From: Campylobacter aviculae
Lineage (GTDB): Bacteria; Campylobacterota; Campylobacteria; Campylobacterales; Campylobacteraceae
DNA: 64,000 bases
Direction of reading: 5' to 3'
Assembly (NCBI RefSeq): GCF_005406215.1
Contig: NZ_NXMA01000003.1
Span: 62,001-126,000 of the forward strand
Of this stretch, positions 1-9,035 are shown in pieces. The notes under the pieces are model-generated. The model was not told the DNA's origin and did no database searches. It worked only from the letters and a program-made list of their open reading frames with translations. Positions within the stretch are counted from its first letter, which is position 1. Every line of letters starts with the position of its first letter. The position numbers and the translations under genes are program-made.

Positions 1-318
1 TAACAATGCTGGAATAAAAAGTTTATTTTTATGGATGCTAGCACTTTGAATTTCGGATTCTTTTTCCTCAAGACTAGTTTCAATTTTTGCAGGTTTTAAC
101 CAATTAAGTCCTGCAATTATAGCAAGAAAAATCACAATACAACCAATAATAAAATTAGGCAAGATACCTGCAAATAAAAAAGTTACACTATAACTTATCC
201 AAAATACTCCGCCACTTAATCTGGCTTTTAATTTTTTATTTTGATTTAAAAAATTAAGAATTCCAAAAATCAAAAATAAAATTCCAACTATATAGTAAAG
301 CAGATCGAGAGTTATCAT
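1..318 (-). CDS. DUF979 family membrane protein (partial, cut by window edge)
   Basis: The reading frame starts at an ATG at 318 on the minus strand and runs off the left edge, so only about 106 N-terminal residues are present. They include several hydrophobic stretches (about residues 4-24, 37-57 and 60-76), as expected of an integral membrane protein. It starts 4 bp after the stop of the DUF969 gene, and DUF969 and DUF979 proteins are commonly paired. The pair is thought to form a transporter-like membrane complex, but no substrate is established. The family call rests mostly on that pairing and the membrane pattern. Confidence 0.7.
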   Translation of the reverse strand, partial: MITLDLLYYIVGILFLIFGILNFLNQNKKLKARLSGGVFWISYSVTFLFAGILPNFIIGCIVIFLAIIAGLNWLKPAKIETSLEEKESEIQSASIHKNKLFIPALL

Positions 319-322
319 TAAG

Positions 323-1000
323 TTATTTACCTCTATATGTTTTTTCTAGCTTTCTATCTAACAAATACAACCTAGAACAATGTATAATCAAAGCCAAAAT
401 TCCACTTGGAATGGCCCAAAGAGATAAATGTATAGGCTCAACTATAATGCCACTAGTTTCATAAAAAGCTTTAATGAATAAAATCGAATGCACAGCTATA
501 AAAATATCTTCTCCGAAAAATACAGCAACATTATCTGTAGCTGCAGAATGGGCTTTTATTTTTTGATTATCTTTATGAGTCAAGTTTTTAAATTTGAGCT
601 TAGCTGCAGCTTCTGCCATAGGAGCTATCAAAGGTCTTATCATTTGTGCATGCCCTCCTAAAGATAAGAGCCCTAAGGCTGCAGTAACTTGCCTAAAAAT
701 AAAATATGCAATTAAAATCTTCCCTGTGCTAGCGGTTTTAATTTTTGAAATTAAATTTTTTGCTTGCTCTTTTAACCCCTTACGCTCTAAGACAGCAAGT
801 AAGGGTAATATTAACCAAATAATAGCTACATAACGATTATTTACAAAGGATTGACCGATGTCGCTAACAATTTTAACAAAATCAAATTTAGCAACAATTC
901 CAGCATAAATTCCTACAAAAGTTACAACCAAAAAAGGATTTAATCTGACGGCAAAACCTAGAATAATCAAGGGAATTGAAGCAAGTAATAGCCAATTCAT
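323..1000 (-). CDS. DUF969 family integral membrane protein
   Basis: A 225-residue, strongly hydrophobic protein with about five or six membrane segments. A conserved-looking central part (LGLLSLGGHAQMIRPLIAPM, about residues 109-128) resembles DUF969 proteins (Cj0552-like in C. jejuni). It lies upstream of, and is probably co-transcribed with, the DUF979 gene. Function is unknown; a small-molecule transport role is inferred only from the membrane topology and the pairing. The ATG at 1000 is preceded by a GGAGAA-like ribosome binding site. Confidence 0.75.
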   Translation of the reverse strand: MNWLLLASIPLIILGFAVRLNPFLVVTFVGIYAGIVAKFDFVKIVSDIGQSFVNNRYVAIIWLILPLLAVLERKGLKEQAKNLISKIKTASTGKILIAYFIFRQVTAALGLLSLGGHAQMIRPLIAPMAEAAAKLKFKNLTHKDNQKIKAHSAATDNVAVFFGEDIFIAVHSILFIKAFYETSGIIVEPIHLSLWAIPSGILALIIHCSRLYLLDRKLEKTYRGK

Positions 1001-1038
1001 ATTTTCTCCACTATTAAAAACTAGAAAATCTAATATAT

Positions 1039-1075
1039 AATTTCTAATTTTAGTAACAAACCAAAATTAGAAATT
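1039..1075 (-). terminator. Probable terminator downstream of efp
   Basis: A perfect 13-bp inverted repeat (arms 1039-1051 and 1063-1075, loop of 11) lies just after the efp stop, between efp and the DUF969 gene. The stem is very AT-rich and the T tail on the minus strand is weak, so termination may be partial. Confidence 0.5.
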
Positions 1076-1095
1076 GAAAAATTTTGATTAGAATT

Positions 1096-1665
1096 TTATT
1101 TATTTGCTTTTTCTATGTATTCACCACGTACTGTATCTACGCGAATCACTTCACCTTCTAAAACGTGAAAAGGAATTTGTACTACAGCGCCCGTTTCAAG
1201 TGTAGCTGGCTTTTTGTTTGATCCTTGAGTATCTCCTTTAAAATTAGGAGCAGTTTCAACAATTTTAAGCTCCACGACCTGAGGAACTTCCACACCAATG
1301 GCCTTACCATTATGAAAAAGAACATTTACCATCATACCATCAAGCATCCATTTCTTTGCCTCGCCAACATCCTCATCGCTAATTGCAACTTGTTCATAAG
1401 TCTCTGTATCCATAAATTGACAATTCTCTCCATCATCATAGAGATATTGCATTTTTTTATCTTCCAAATTCGGAGCTTCGCATTTATCTCCTGCGTGAAA
1501 AGTTTTTTCAAGAACTTTACCATCAATAAAAGACTTAATTTTAATACGAACAAAAGCAGGACCCTTGCCTGGCTTTACATGCTGATATTCTACTATTTTA
1601 AAAGGGATTCCATCAATTTCGATTTTTAATCCTTTTTTTAAATCACCCATTGAATAAGATGCCAT
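1096..1665 (-). CDS. efp: Elongation factor P
   Basis: EF-P relieves ribosomes stalled on polyproline stretches by entering between the P and E sites. The protein begins [19 protein letters not shown] and has the usual KOW-like N-terminal barrel (with the [10 protein letters not shown] loop carrying the modifiable lysine, about residue 34) followed by two OB folds. The start chosen is the ATG at 1665, behind AAAGGAAAG; this gives 189 residues, the normal length. An ATG 33 bp upstream is in frame but adds an atypical extension and lacks a good ribosome binding site. It is transcribed away from rnpB. Confidence 0.97.
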   Translation of the reverse strand: MASYSMGDLKKGLKIEIDGIPFKIVEYQHVKPGKGPAFVRIKIKSFIDGKVLEKTFHAGDKCEAPNLEDKKMQYLYDDGENCQFMDTETYEQVAISDEDVGEAKKWMLDGMMVNVLFHNGKAIGVEVPQVVELKIVETAPNFKGDTQGSNKKPATLETGAVVQIPFHVLEGEVIRVDTVRGEYIEKANK

Positions 1666-1757
1666 AACTTTCCTTTTTAGATTAAAATAAGTCTTCATTG
1701 TAGCAAAATTTATTTGATATCATAATTAAATTGATAATAAAATAAGTAATTTTTAGC

Positions 1758-1763
1758 TAGAAT
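1758..1763 (+). promoter_or_regulatory. -10 element of the rnpB promoter
   Basis: TAGAAT at 1758-1763 lies 7 bp before the predicted RNase P RNA 5' end and follows T/A-rich DNA. Campylobacter sigma70 promoters rely mainly on the -10 box and upstream T-rich periodicity. Confidence 0.6.
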
Positions 1764-1770
1764 TTAACAT

Positions 1771-2090
1771 AAAGCATAGCAAATGCTCGCTTCCTAAAAA
1801 GAAGAGGAAAGTCCGAGCTGCAAAAGACAAACATTCCATCTAACAGATGGCTAGGGCAACCTAAGGGATAGTGCAACAGAAAGAAAACTACCATAGATTT
1901 ATGGAAAAGGTGAAACGGTGGGGTAAGAGCCTACCAGCGATTTTGGCAACAATTTCGGCTATGTAAACCCAATGTGCAGCAAGAAGGGATGGTTATAGTC
2001 TTTTATTTAACCCTTCGCTTGATTTTGTTTGCAAAAACAAAACTAGATAAATGAGCATTCTAGACAGAACTCGGCTTATCGCTATGCTTT
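1771..2090 (+). ncRNA. rnpB: RNase P RNA (catalytic M1 RNA)
   Basis: RNase P RNA cleaves the 5' leader from tRNA precursors. The conserved core GAGGAAAGTCCG lies near the 5' end (about 1803-1814), and ACAGAA and the 3' GACAGAACTCGGCTTATCG region are both present. The ends pair to form helix P1 (AAAGCATAGC at 1771-1780 with GCTATGCTTT at 2081-2090). The length of about 320 nt is small but normal for Campylobacterota. The P1 right arm runs into a short T stretch. Confidence 0.93.
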
Positions 2091-2450
2091 TTCAAGTAAT
2101 TATAGTATTATAAAATCAAAATAATCTACAAAAATTATCCGAATTTCATTTTTTACAAATTTAGCGTTATAGTTAAGACTTATTTTTAAAAAATTGAGCA
2201 ATTTTATCTATGTAAATAAGCAACAAGGCTCTTACCTTGAATTTTAATTTCTAAAAAATTCAAATTTACAATAAATACTCAGGACAAATCTCTTAGTCTT
2301 TTAATGTAAGTTTTATAATATAAAGAAAATTTCGCATTTAAAATTAGAATTTTTGGTGTTGTAAAAATTGAGATTGATTATTAAGCTTAATTTATTACGG
2401 CACACCAAAAAAATTAATTTGTCAACAAAATTATGTTGACAAAATTTATA
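2091..2450. other. Non-coding AT-rich spacer between rnpB and hcp
   Basis: About 360 bp without a convincing ORF. It holds several inverted repeats: 9-bp arms at 2237-2245/2255-2263, 10-bp arms at 2350-2359/2402-2411, a 12-bp palindrome at 2380-2391, and the hcp terminator at 2419-2442. It sits at a break in gene order between housekeeping genes and the T6SS module. No transposase remnant or clear attachment site was seen. Confidence 0.6.
2419..2442 (-). terminator. Intrinsic terminator of hcp
   Basis: Perfect 9-bp arms TTGTCAACA (2419-2427) and TGTTGACAA (2434-2442) with a 6-nt loop, 9 bp after the hcp stop. On the minus strand the stem is followed by ATTAATTTTTTT, a good T-rich tail. Confidence 0.75.
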
Positions 2451-2966
2451 CTAAGCTTTACTCTCTCTCCAATCATCGCTTCCGCTTGTTCCTGCAACAA
2501 TGTGTTCCCAAATGATTTTCCTATAATTTAATGAAACTTTAAATAGTTCTGTTTTATCGTGATTATCTTTATCTTGAGCATTTGGCATAATAAGATCTAT
2601 ATCTGTAATAATTGCATCTTCTAATTTTGTGGTAAAAAAATGTTCCTGTCCTCCACTTGTTGATGTTCTAAACCAATGAACTTCTACATTTGGAAGTCTT
2701 TCCCCTTTAGTTAATGCATTATATAATAAGGGAACTGCTTTATTTAATGAACATGTGAAAGAAAAGGGTTTGTGAACTCTTTGTCCTGATGGTTGTCCAC
2801 TCTGCTGATCTACAGGAACAGTAACAATATGAGAAACCTCTTGAGCCATAATTTCATCTTCATGGCCTGATTGGTAGCGGTTTCCAATACTAGCTTCAGT
2901 TGAAGCTCCACTTGATATTAATCCTTGAGTTGAACCTTCAATTTTTATATAAGCTGGTTGTGCCAT
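2451..2966 (-). CDS. hcp: Type VI secretion system tube protein Hcp (TssD)
   Basis: Hcp hexamers stack into the inner tube that a contracting TssBC sheath drives out of the cell, carrying effectors and the VgrG tip. The 171-residue protein has the family's typical features: an N-terminal MAQPAYIKIEG strand, the PFSFTCSLNKAVPLLYNAL segment, the VEVHWFR strand and a C-terminal KVSLNYRKIIWEH strand. A strong AAGAGGAGA ribosome binding site precedes the ATG. It faces away from tssM across a 105-bp intergenic region and has its own terminator, so it can be expressed separately and at high level. No sheath genes (tssBC) adjoin it here. Confidence 0.95.
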   Translation of the reverse strand: MAQPAYIKIEGSTQGLISSGASTEASIGNRYQSGHEDEIMAQEVSHIVTVPVDQQSGQPSGQRVHKPFSFTCSLNKAVPLLYNALTKGERLPNVEVHWFRTSTSGGQEHFFTTKLEDAIITDIDLIMPNAQDKDNHDKTELFKVSLNYRKIIWEHIVAGTSGSDDWRESKA

Positions 2967-2995
2967 TTTTTCTCCTCTTAAAAAACTATTCAGGT

Positions 2996-3001
2996 ATTAT
3001 A
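2996..3001 (-). promoter_or_regulatory. -10 element of the hcp promoter
   Basis: TATAAT on the minus strand, 30 bp upstream of the hcp ATG, in the shared hcp/tssM intergenic region. No obvious -35 box, as is usual in Campylobacter. Confidence 0.55.
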
Positions 3002-3071
3002 ACAACTTTAGATTAATTTGTGTACAATATACTAAAAAATATTTTTATAAAAATTAAGGGATTGTACTATA

Positions 3072-6000
3072 ATGTTTAAAAAAGCTTTAGAATTTATAAA
3101 ATCAAAATTTTTTATCACTCTGCTTATACTTTGTTGCAATTTAATATTTAGCATTCTATTTTGGTTTTGGGGATCTTTAATAGCTTTCAATGATGTTTAT
3201 ATTTTTAGTAATCCTTATTTAAGATTCATCATTATATTTACGCTTTGGTTGATTATAATCTTTTTTTTCTTGCTAAAACCAATTACTTATTTTATGTTTT
3301 CTTTAAAGAATGAAAAAAGAATTCAATTAAAATCCCTTAAAAAAGAAGCTAATGAATCAATTTTTAAAGCAAAAAGGAATTTCTTTCTCTCATTGCAAGA
3401 TGCAAAAGAAACTTGGAAAAATGATATAAAAATAAAAAACTTACCCTTAATTATCATTATAGGGAATGAGGGTGCGGGTAAAAGCACTTTTATTAATTAT
3501 TCCAATATCGAATATCCATTGAGTGATAGCTTAGAATCTTATAAAAAACTCCACAAATCGACTCGAAATTTTGCACTCTATATATCAAAAAATGGAGCTT
3601 TATTGGATACAGAAGGTAATTATTTTTCTCAAGAAGAATTCTTCAAGCCTTCTAATAGTGATGAATTACCTGAAGATGACTTAGATAAAAATAAAGATTT
3701 TTTAATTAAAAAAAATGTATGGAAAAATTTTCTAGCTTTTTTAAATAAAAACTTTTTTCATAGTAAGCTTAATGGTATTGTATTAGTGATCGATACTATT
3801 CTTTTTTTAAATAGTCCTAAAGAATATTCTCAAAATCTTATCAGATATTTAACTAAAAGGGTAAATGAATGTGAAAATTCTCTAAATTTAAAATTACCTA
3901 TTTATATTGTATTTTCTAAACTCGATTTAATAGAAGGAATGAAAGAATATTTTGATATTTTTAATGAAAAAATAGCCAATAAAGTTTTAGGCTTATCTTT
4001 TAATCAAACTTTAAATGAAGAATATTTAGAACAAGAATTAAAAGAACTTAGCAATTCATTATTGCAATCCTTTATGAATAAAAATAATTTTATTTTTAAC
4101 CTAGAAGATAAAAATAAAACTTATCTTTTTCTAAAACAATTAGATAATCTATTTTCTTTGATAAAAACTTTTATATTAGATATACAAAGGGAAAATAAAC
4201 TTAAAAATAACTCATACCTTAGAGGTATTTACTTTGTAAGTGCTTATCAAGAAAATATTCCCAGAAATTTCTTGCTTGATTCTATATGTGATAAATATCA
4301 TTGTAAAAAAATTCTAGCAAAAACTAATTTAACTCATAATAAACAAAGTTATTTTGTTAAGTCATTGCTTGAAGATATTATTTTTAAAGATTATTCTTTA
4401 ACCACAATGAGAACTTATATAAGAAATTTATCTCTTTTAGGTTTAATCTTGCTAATAACCATAGGAACTTATACAATATCTTTTTACTTTGTTGCTAAAA
4501 ATAATTCAGAATTTGAAAAAAGCAACAAAACTTTAAATTTATTGCAATCATTATTTAAAAATCAAAATTATAACCAGTTAAATATAGAAGAAAAAGCGGA
4601 ACTTCTTGCTAGATTGAAAAATATTTTAAACATATATCCCGAACTTTGGGAAAATGAGGGTATTTTTCAATATTTTAATTTAAATATATCCTATAAAGGA
4701 TTTAAAGAAGCTAGAAAATTTTACTACGAACTTAATGAAGATGTTCTAAAAAATACTTTATTAAAAGAAATGGAAAATATTTTACAAACAGATTATAATA
4801 AAATCAATTTAATTAAAACCTTGTATATATATAAGTCTTTATTTGAGCAAAAATATTTAAATAAAAATTTATTAAAATTATGGATTAACGATAATTGGTC
4901 TAATTTGGAAAAATACAAAATTTCAAAAGAAAATTTTTTATTAGGTATTGACGAACTCAAGCAAATTAATTTAGAAAATTTTAAAGAAGATGAAAAAAGC
5001 GTTAGCTTGGCAATAAAAAAACTTGAAATCATAAGTAAAGTTCAAAGAATTTATATTTTGCTTGAATTTTTAAATAGTGACAAACCTAAAGAAAAATATA
5101 TCATAAAAGAAGAGTTAGGTTTTAATGCTAATAATATTTTCTCCAATAATTCCGAAATAAATTCAATAGATAAAATTTACACAAAAGTTGGAATGATAGA
5201 TTTTTTAAATACACTCAATCAACAAATTGAAAATACTATTAATATTGAATCTTGGATGCTGGACTATACTTCAAAAGAAAATAAAAATAGTATCACCATG
5301 GGAATATTGAAATTATATTTAAATGCATACCAAAATGCTTGGGAAAAATTACTTTCTTCTCTAAATCCAGTTCAATATAAAACAAAAGAAGCAATGCTTA
5401 ATGAACTTAATATCTTATCCAAAAAAGATAATCCTTTATATTCTTTAATTAGAATTATTAGTCTAAATACAAACTTAAATGATGCAGCATTACTTACTCA
5501 GGCATACAACTTAGGTCTTAATGCTGCAGAAATTAAATCTAATTTTACAAACATTACCAATAAATTTATGCCGTATCATAAACTTGCAAATAAAAATTCA
5601 ATCTTAAGTGTTGGCAATATTGAACTTGGAAAAAATTCTAATGAGGAGCAAATTCTAGATAATCTAAGTATAAATACAAATAATCTAGTTAATAAAATAA
5701 TAGACTTTAGTAGCAATAATAACCAAAGCATTGGAGAAAAAATTTCATACTCTTTAGGAGAAAATAAAGATACTAACGATGCCTTTATTACATTCCAAAC
5801 TTATATTAAAAAACTACCTAATGATTTAGAAAGATATTATAATGAGCTTTCTAACTATTCTTGGAATTTTATAGAAAATCATGGTATTTCTTTATTTAAT
5901 AATGCTTGGATTAATGAAGTTTATATTCCATTTATCAATGATATTGCACCATTTTATCCTTTCAATAAAGAAAGTACAACAGATTTAAGCATGGATAATT

Positions 6001-6602
6001 TTAAAACATTTTTTGGAAAAAATGGCATTTTAAATAATTTTTATAAAAAATATTTAAACAATGTCTTGGTAAAAAGAAAGAATGCTTATTTTATTAATCC
6101 TAAATTTTCTTCTAAGTTAAATTTCTCTAGAGATTTCATAGATTTTATTACCAATGCTGCCAATCTCTCAAATTTAATGCTTAATGCCAATGACAATATA
6201 AGAGTCATATTTACTTTACAAAGTCTTGATTTAAGTGGCGATTTTTCCTTTATAAATTTAGGTTATCAAAATAAAAATATAAAATACGATCATACTTTTA
6301 ATCCAACTTTGCAAATTATTGCTGAAGAATTTAACAATGGAACAAATTTAAATTTCACTGCTTATAGCTATTCTAACGCGAATTTAAATTATGAAAAAGC
6401 TTATAAAGGTGAATGGGCTTGGTATAAATTTATAAAAGAAAGCAAAAATGATACTGGGGGTTATAGCGTATTTTTCAACAATAATAAAAATCTTTATTTT
6501 GATTTTAAAATCATTAATGGGTTAAACGATTTAAATCAAATACTTGAAATTTTAAATGATTTTAAAATAGTAGAAAATATTACAAAAGTTAGGGATAAAT
6601 AA
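3072..6602 (+). CDS. tssM: Type VI secretion system membrane protein TssM (IcmF family)
   Basis: TssM is the inner-membrane core of the T6SS envelope complex, reaching across the periplasm and working with TssL and TssJ. This 1176-residue protein has two N-terminal membrane helices (about 13-37 and 50-77) and a cytoplasmic NTPase-like domain with Walker A GNEGAGKST at 131-139, DTEGN at 179-183 and an SKLD guanine-specificity-like motif near 283-286. A third helix lies at about 452-474, followed by a long periplasmic region ending in the IcmF C-terminal beta domain (GEWAWYKF motif). The N-terminal NTPase motifs are intact. The protein is very rich in Asn, Lys and Ile. It is followed 2 bp later by the FHA gene. 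Confidence 0.93.
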   Translation: MFKKALEFIKSKFFITLLILCCNLIFSILFWFWGSLIAFNDVYIFSNPYLRFIIIFTLWLIIIFFFLLKPITYFMFSLKNEKRIQLKSLKKEANESIFKAKRNFFLSLQDAKETWKNDIKIKNLPLIIIIGNEGAGKSTFINYSNIEYPLSDSLESYKKLHKSTRNFALYISKNGALLDTEGNYFSQEEFFKPSNSDELPEDDLDKNKDFLIKKNVWKNFLAFLNKNFFHSKLNGIVLVIDTILFLNSPKEYSQNLIRYLTKRVNECENSLNLKLPIYIVFSKLDLIEGMKEYFDIFNEKIANKVLGLSFNQTLNEEYLEQELKELSNSLLQSFMNKNNFIFNLEDKNKTYLFLKQLDNLFSLIKTFILDIQRENKLKNNSYLRGIYFVSAYQENIPRNFLLDSICDKYHCKKILAKTNLTHNKQSYFVKSLLEDIIFKDYSLTTMRTYIRNLSLLGLILLITIGTYTISFYFVAKNNSEFEKSNKTLNLLQSLFKNQNYNQLNIEEKAELLARLKNILNIYPELWENEGIFQYFNLNISYKGFKEARKFYYELNEDVLKNTLLKEMENILQTDYNKINLIKTLYIYKSLFEQKYLNKNLLKLWINDNWSNLEKYKISKENFLLGIDELKQINLENFKEDEKSVSLAIKKLEIISKVQRIYILLEFLNSDKPKEKYIIKEELGFNANNIFSNNSEINSIDKIYTKVGMIDFLNTLNQQIENTINIESWMLDYTSKENKNSITMGILKLYLNAYQNAWEKLLSSLNPVQYKTKEAMLNELNILSKKDNPLYSLIRIISLNTNLNDAALLTQAYNLGLNAAEIKSNFTNITNKFMPYHKLANKNSILSVGNIELGKNSNEEQILDNLSINTNNLVNKIIDFSSNNNQSIGEKISYSLGENKDTNDAFITFQTYIKKLPNDLERYYNELSNYSWNFIENHGISLFNNAWINEVYIPFINDIAPFYPFNKESTTDLSMDNFKTFFGKNGILNNFYKKYLNNVLVKRKNAYFINPKFSSKLNFSRDFIDFITNAANLSNLMLNANDNIRVIFTLQSLDLSGDFSFINLGYQNKNIKYDHTFNPTLQIIAEEFNNGTNLNFTAYSYSNANLNYEKAYKGEWAWYKFIKESKNDTGGYSVFFNNNKNLYFDFKIINGLNDLNQILEILNDFKIVENITKVRDK

Positions 6603-6604
6603 AT

Positions 6605-7498
6605 ATGGAAAAAATACAAATTGGAGTTATTATAGAAAATTATGAAGAATGTGAAAGTAAAATTAGATCTTGCATATTTGATATAGAAGGTGGATTTATA
6701 GGGAGTGGTGATGAGTGTAAATTTTGCATTCAAGATAAATTAAAACAAATAAAAAAAATACATGCTAAAATATCATATGAGGAAGATTCTTTTACAATAA
6801 CTCCTATTGAAAATGCTGAAATTTATTATAATGGATCTTTTTCAAAAATGTCCAATAGTTATGATACTATGGTTAACAAAGGCGATATCTTTAAAATAGG
6901 TAATATAAATTTTCGCTTTGTAGAAGCTAAAAACATTGAACAAAATTTTCAAGAAAATAAAAATCAATTCGAAATAGAAAAATATGATGAATTTGATGAA
7001 ATTGAAATCAAGCCTAGGGGACAAACAAGCGTTAATTTCAACGAAAAAGAAGAGCTGCAAAATACTATAAAATCAAATGATTATAATTTTATTGAAGAAA
7101 AAACAGGAGATGATTTTCTAAAACAAATTGCACAAAAGGACTCTAATTTATTTGAATACGAAAATATTTTAATAAGCTTGACGAAAATCTTTAAGGATTT
7201 AAAAACCAAACAAAAAAGCTCGAAATTAAACACCGATCATTCTCATCTTAATATCAAAGAATTAGAGAGTATTATAGAAAATATTCCTTTAATTAAATCT
7301 ACAAAATTACTTAATATGATAGCACTAAGTATGATTATTAAAGAACTATATAGCCCAATATTTGAAGAGATGGAAGAAAATATGTTTATCAAATATCTTG
7401 AATCTGCTTTACAAAATAATATCAAAGAAGATAAAATTCTTTTTGAAAATTTAACTATAAAAGCATTAGAAAAATACATTAAGGAATTTAAAAAATAA
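6605..7498 (+). CDS. FHA-domain protein, TagH-like T6SS accessory component
   Basis: A 297-residue cytoplasmic protein with an N-terminal forkhead-associated domain (about 20-105), including the GSGDECKF loop, the KIHAKISY phosphopeptide-binding segment and the GDIFKIGNINFRF strand. FHA proteins next to T6SS genes (TagH/Fha1) recruit phosphothreonine signals that control secretion. The C-terminal half (about 160-297) is helical and not recognised beyond that. It starts 2 bp after the tssM stop behind TTAGGGAT, so the two genes are one transcription unit. No kinase or phosphatase partner (PpkA/PppA) is in this window. Confidence 0.85.
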   Translation: MEKIQIGVIIENYEECESKIRSCIFDIEGGFIGSGDECKFCIQDKLKQIKKIHAKISYEEDSFTITPIENAEIYYNGSFSKMSNSYDTMVNKGDIFKIGNINFRFVEAKNIEQNFQENKNQFEIEKYDEFDEIEIKPRGQTSVNFNEKEELQNTIKSNDYNFIEEKTGDDFLKQIAQKDSNLFEYENILISLTKIFKDLKTKQKSSKLNTDHSHLNIKELESIIENIPLIKSTKLLNMIALSMIIKELYSPIFEEMEENMFIKYLESALQNNIKEDKILFENLTIKALEKYIKEFKK

Positions 7499-7514
7499 TT
7501 TTTATCGCTTTTTA

Positions 7515-9035
7515 TTAACTTTTACAAAGCATTTTACTTGCTGTATAATATCCACCCAAAATAGCGCCTGTAAAACCTCCTCCTGGAAAAGTAAAAGCTG
7601 AAGCAAAAAATAGATTTTTAACGGTTTTGGAAACATAATTCAATCGATAAGCCCTTCCTTCTTTATCTTGAGAAAAACCGTATGCGGTACCTTCTTTTGC
7701 ACGAGTATATCTTAAAATGCTTTTAGGTGTAGCCAATTCTGAATGTATCATATAAGAACTTAAATTTGGAAAATATTCATCTAGCTTCGATATAATAGCT
7801 TGCAAAATTTCTTCTTTCTTGACTCTATATTCTTTTTCATTTAAATCCCACTCTTTAAAATGAGAAGAAATAGCCGCAACGCCTAAAAATCTATCATCTC
7901 TCTGACTTAATCCATTGTCTATTTTTGAATAATTTACAAAAGCTAATGTTCTTTTTGAGATTTCAAAGTCTAATGTATTGCTATTATCAAAACTAGCGTC
8001 AAAAAACTCTTTATCAAGAATAAAATTTGCATAGTCCATATTTGGGTAAATTTCAGATATGTTTCGATCATAAATAAAATAAGCACTGATCAAAGAGCAA
8101 GCTCTGTTTTTATTTTCTATCTTTTTTACATCCAAAGTTAAATCTAAATTTTTATTTTTTAAAAGATCATTATAAACAATTTCAGGATCACAATTTGCTA
8201 TAATATTATCAGCATATACTTCAAAGAATTTCCTATTTTGCTTATAGCGCACTCCAATTGCTTTAGAATTTGAAGTTAAAATCTCTACTACATCACACTT
8301 TGATTTTACTTCTCCATTATTTTCGCGAACAAGCTCTTCAAAAGTTTTACTTAAAGCACCTGAACCTCCTTTAACATAGACAGCTCCGTCATAATAATGC
8401 TTTTGTGAAATTGCATGAAAACTCCAAATAAATTTTTTAGGATCATGATGATAATAACCTATATTTATATTTAAAATTTTTTTTAATTTGTCGTCCTTAA
8501 TGATTGAATTTAAAACATCACTTACCTTTAAATTCAGTAATTTATTTTTTAAAAAAATCCATGCTGTAGTAAAAGGGAAAAAGAATAACTCAAATTTGTT
8601 CATATCCCAAGCAAACCTACGTGCAGAATAGGCTTGAAGTTTAATAGCCTTAAAGTATTTTTCAATTCCTTTTTCTTCATGAGGAAAAAGTCGAATTAAA
8701 GTTTTTTTAACCTCTTCTTCTCCATGTGGAATTTGTAAATGAAAATCTTTAGATAAAATACTCCAAGCACTAGGTAAAGGAATAAGCTCTATTTTTTCCA
8801 TTAAACCTAATTTTTTAAAAACTATCTCTTTCATATCAGTTTTTGGATTTCCCCAATCCATTTCATGAAGCCCTGCATCAATTAACATATCTTTTCGTTT
8901 AAAACAAGTTGCACATCCCCCAATTAAAGAATGTTGCTCTAAAACTAAAACTTTTTTACCGTTTTTAGCCAAATACGACGCCGCACTCAATCCACCTAAT
9001 CCTGATCCTATAACAATCGTATCAAATTTACTCAT
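7515..9035 (-). CDS. FAD-dependent oxidoreductase of the phytoene desaturase/retinol saturase (CrtI/RetSat) family
   Basis: A 506-residue flavoprotein beginning MSKFDTIVIGSGLGGLSAAS, with a classic GXGXXG dinucleotide-binding fold at about 9-14 and the family C-terminal signature (LFFASAFTFPGGGFTGAI, about 480-497). Relatives act on carotenoids, retinol or other polyenes; the substrate here cannot be read from sequence and no carotenoid genes are in the window. The start is the ATG at 9035, behind AGAAGGATTTT, overlapping the DUF2147 gene by 8 bp; an earlier ATG lies deep in that gene. Last gene of the ftsY-radA operon as laid out here. Confidence 0.85.
   Translation of the reverse strand: MSKFDTIVIGSGLGGLSAASYLAKNGKKVLVLEQHSLIGGCATCFKRKDMLIDAGLHEMDWGNPKTDMKEIVFKKLGLMEKIELIPLPSAWSILSKDFHLQIPHGEEEVKKTLIRLFPHEEKGIEKYFKAIKLQAYSARRFAWDMNKFELFFFPFTTAWIFLKNKLLNLKVSDVLNSIIKDDKLKKILNINIGYYHHDPKKFIWSFHAISQKHYYDGAVYVKGGSGALSKTFEELVRENNGEVKSKCDVVEILTSNSKAIGVRYKQNRKFFEVYADNIIANCDPEIVYNDLLKNKNLDLTLDVKKIENKNRACSLISAYFIYDRNISEIYPNMDYANFILDKEFFDASFDNSNTLDFEISKRTLAFVNYSKIDNGLSQRDDRFLGVAAISSHFKEWDLNEKEYRVKKEEILQAIISKLDEYFPNLSSYMIHSELATPKSILRYTRAKEGTAYGFSQDKEGRAYRLNYVSKTVKNLFFASAFTFPGGGFTGAILGGYYTASKMLCKS

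Noticed and set aside
1225-1629. 134-residue plus-strand frame opposite efp
   Set aside because: Antisense shadow of a well-conserved gene with no recognisable protein features.
3068-3073. TATAAT overlapping the tssM start codon
   Set aside because: Transcription from it would begin inside the gene; it cannot serve the annotated start. tssM's true promoter must be further upstream.
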